This document shows, in pieces, positions 39,336 through 39,447 of a DNA stretch of 39,447 bases (position 1 is its first letter; each line of letters starts with the position of its first letter). Both the position numbers and the translations under genes were made by a program. The notes under the pieces were generated by a model. That model was given only the letters and a program-made list of their open reading frames with translations. It ran no database searches and was not told the DNA's origin. Source of the DNA: an uncultured Bacteroidales bacterium (GTDB lineage: Bacteria > Bacteroidota > Bacteroidia > Bacteroidales > WCHB1-69); contig CAJODA010000013.1 of assembly GCA_905233745.1 (NCBI GenBank), positions 1 through 39,447 of the forward strand, written 5' to 3'.

Positions 39336-39369
39336 AGGGCGCGGCCGAGGGGCTGCGCCCTGGTTTTTT
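39336..39369 (+). terminator. Intrinsic terminator after the FISUMP gene
   Basis: AGGGCGCGGCC (39336-39346), loop GAG, GGGCTGCGCCCT (39350-39361), one G-T pair, then TGGTTTTTT. Confidence 0.88.
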
Positions 39370-39382
39370 ATGGCTTGTCGAG

Positions 39383-39431
39383 GTTAACCTTGGGGGTTCC
39401 GCTCAACGCTGTCGCGTTTCGCGGAATGGTG
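39383..39431. repeat. Short variant of the REP-like element, copy C
   Basis: GGTTAACCTTGGGGGTTCCG, then CTCAACGCTGTCGCGTTTCG and CGGAATGGT. It matches copies A and B but lacks the first hairpin insert. It lies just past the FISUMP terminator. Confidence 0.82.
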
Positions 39432-39447
39432 GGTGCGCCATTGCGAT

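Noticed and set aside
1-39447. tRNA or rRNA genes, integrase, transposase, phage genes
   Set aside because: I looked for T-loop GGTTCGAATCC-type cores, rRNA signatures and recombinase-type proteins and found none; mobility of the repeats is inferred only from the repeats themselves.

Overview
The window looks like an accessory-rich stretch of a Bacteroidota (Bacteroidales-type) chromosome, probably from an uncultured or metagenome-assembled genome. The signs are a TAnnTTTG -7 promoter motif, typical of this phylum, in front of most lead genes; weak or absent Shine-Dalgarno sequences; an M6-like metalloprotease with a type IX secretion (T9SS) sorting domain; a FISUMP-domain surface protein; and many SPII lipoproteins and small outer-membrane beta-barrels. 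The housekeeping genes also fit: meso-DAP dehydrogenase, NhaD, a fold-III arginine decarboxylase and a sirtuin without a zinc site.

Layout. Positions 1-3094 hold a gene tail, a lipoprotein and the secreted metalloprotease. Positions 3095-5212 are a repeat-rich island: a conserved membrane-peptide fragment occurs three times in direct orientation (R1, R2, R3), a run of small palindromes lies between R1 and R2, and R2 and R3 flank an AAA/DUF4143-type ATPase. Positions 5213-8463 hold a large secreted TPR protein split by a (CGATG)3 pentanucleotide repeat. Next come gcvT and three envelope genes on the + strand, and then a long minus-strand block: a YrdC/Sua5 protein, the SRP RNA gene ffs (98 nt, found here from its domain IV core), arginine decarboxylase, a leucine-rich-repeat protein, a riboflavin kinase-GNAT fusion, sufB, trxB, a lipoprotein, a sirtuin, phosphofructokinase and ribosomal protein L25. 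From 22189 the + strand carries a PpiD-like foldase, a beta-barrel gene, nhaD and ddh. A secreted protein and rocD follow on the minus strand, and then on the + strand a lipoprotein, psd, a fused glycosyltransferase, glnS, a protein built of four exact 25-residue repeats and an M50-like membrane protease. The right end (37195-39447) is rich in REP-like hairpins around a FISUMP gene that is split at a G5 tract.

How genes work together. Likely transcription units are trxB-sufB-ribK/GNAT (redox, Fe-S assembly, flavin), pfkA-sirtuin-lipoprotein, beta-barrel-nhaD-ddh, and lipoprotein-psd-glycosyltransferase (envelope lipid and glycan). Many co-directional spacers contain no recognisable promoter and instead carry degenerate short tandem repeats, including a 9-bp GGTGAATGR-like unit, a 7-bp GAACGAT unit and a 13-bp GTTCATAGTCATA unit.

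The points I judge most worth a second look are the two repeat-associated frameshifts in exported proteins, the ATPase flanked by direct copies of a membrane-peptide fragment, the riboflavin kinase-GNAT fusion, the GT2-polyprenyl-phosphate-transferase-like fusion that lacks a visible catalytic segment, the 4x25 repeat protein, and the dispersed minisatellite family. All identifications come from reading the sequence; no database search was run.
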